Positions 63,511 through 64,000 of a stretch of 64,000 bases of DNA are shown here, one piece after another. The DNA lies in assembly GCA_903938815.1 (NCBI GenBank), contig CAJAES010000087.1, positions 1 to 64,000 on the forward strand, written 5' to 3'. Made by a program: the position numbers and the translations under genes. The notes beneath the pieces are model-generated. The model was not told the origin of the DNA and ran no database searches. It worked only from the letters and a program-made list of their open reading frames with translations. Each line of letters starts with the position of its first letter. Within the stretch, counting starts at the first letter, position 1. The DNA is from an uncultured beta proteobacterium. GTDB lineage: Bacteria; Pseudomonadota; Gammaproteobacteria; Burkholderiales; Burkholderiaceae_C.

Positions 63511-64000
63511 CGGCGCGGCGCACCTGGCTGATTGGCGGCGTGGGCGCTGCGGCGGCGCTGGCCGGCCTGGGCGGGGCGCTCTGGCGCGAAACCCGTGGCG
63601 GCGGCAACGTGGCCGACGAGGCTGCGTGGGCATTGCGCTTTCCGCGGCCCGAAGGGGGCGAGCTCGCGCTGGCCGCGTTCCGGGGCCGCCCGCTGCTCAT
63701 CAACTTCTGGGCGACCTGGTGCCCACCCTGCGTGCGCGAACTCCCGCTGCTGGACGCCTTCCAGCGCGCGCAGGCGGCCCGGGGCTGGCAGGTCGTCGGC
63801 CTGGCGGTGGACGGGCCGACGCCCGTGCGAGAATTCCTGCGCCGCACGCCGCTCGGTTTTCCCGTGGGGCTGGCGGGTTTCGACGGCACGGCGCTGTCGC
63901 GCCAATGGGGCAACAGCGCCGGCGGGCTGCCTTTCAGCGTCGCCTTCGACCGCTCGGGTCGCCTGCGCGAGCGCCAGCTCGGTGAACTGAGCGAGGCCGT
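63507..64000 (+). CDS. TlpA/ResA-like membrane-anchored thioredoxin (3' end missing)
   Basis: 164 residues are visible before the right edge; no stop is reached. An N-terminal anchor helix (about 5-27) leads to a thioredoxin fold with the active site W-C72-P-P-C75 in FWATWCPPC. Such proteins reduce disulfides in the periplasm, for example in cytochrome c maturation. It overlaps the preceding gene by 4 bases. Confidence 0.93.
   Translation, partial: MTARRTWLIGGVGAAAALAGLGGALWRETRGGGNVADEAAWALRFPRPEGGELALAAFRGRPLLINFWATWCPPCVRELPLLDAFQRAQAARGWQVVGLAVDGPTPVREFLRRTPLGFPVGLAGFDGTALSRQWGNSAGGLPFSVAFDRSGRLRERQLGELSEA

Overview
The window is chromosomal DNA of a high-GC betaproteobacterium of the order Burkholderiales, probably from the Comamonadaceae or the Rubrivivax/Leptothrix/Ideonella group. 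I infer this from housekeeping blocks typical of that order (rplU-rpmA-obgE-proB, rppH, proS; pilB-pilC-pilD-coaE-zapD-yacG; RNB nuclease-tonB-aroE-mtgA-tlpA), Bug-type solute receptors, a DUF1631 protein and a PEP-CTERM protein. No database search was possible; all family calls come from reading motifs.

Region 1 (1-8760, minus strand) is accessory. A CheB-CheR fusion runs off the left edge. Upstream of it is a five-gene directon: a Bug/TTT receptor, a malonyl-CoA synthetase (MatB), a small Cys-rich DUF59-like protein, a CBS/DUF294 nucleotidyltransferase-like protein and a 1060-residue reductive dehalogenase fused to its own ferredoxin reductase and 2Fe-2S ferredoxin. That enzyme has the layout of the oxygen-tolerant, catabolic, self-sufficient reductive dehalogenases and is the most striking gene here.

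Region 2 (8900-16900, plus strand) is a self-contained uptake and catabolic module. It holds a PAS-AAA-Fis sigma-54 activator, an alpha/beta hydrolase, a near-consensus -24/-12 promoter preceded by two 17-bp sites spaced 31 bp apart, then a branched-chain-type ABC transporter (livK-G-F-H-M, mostly joined by 4-base overlaps) and a second alpha/beta hydrolase. Convergent to it is a LysR gene followed by an ABC receptor gene broken by one in-frame TAG.

Region 3 (19200-33150) contains a PEP-CTERM SGNH-hydrolase-like protein overlapping a lipoprotein hydrolase, a degenerate histidine-kinase-like protein with a response regulator, a double-length UvrA with four ATPase sites, a TPR-like protein and a TRAP transporter (dctPQM).

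Region 4 (32526-64000) is mostly core genome. It carries msrPQ, cytochrome c4, engB, a DUF1631 gene, groESL under a CIRCE operator, yacG-zapD-coaE-pilDCB, tRNA-Pro(CGG), ispB divergent from rplU-rpmA-obgE-proB, rppH, proS, a lytic transglycosylase, mpl, a large zinc-metalloprotease lipoprotein, an esterase, an SDR reductase, an RNB nuclease, a TonB-like protein, aroE, mtgA, a conserved hypothetical and a TlpA-like thioredoxin cut by the right edge. No insertion sequences, prophage genes, CRISPR arrays or rRNA genes were seen.
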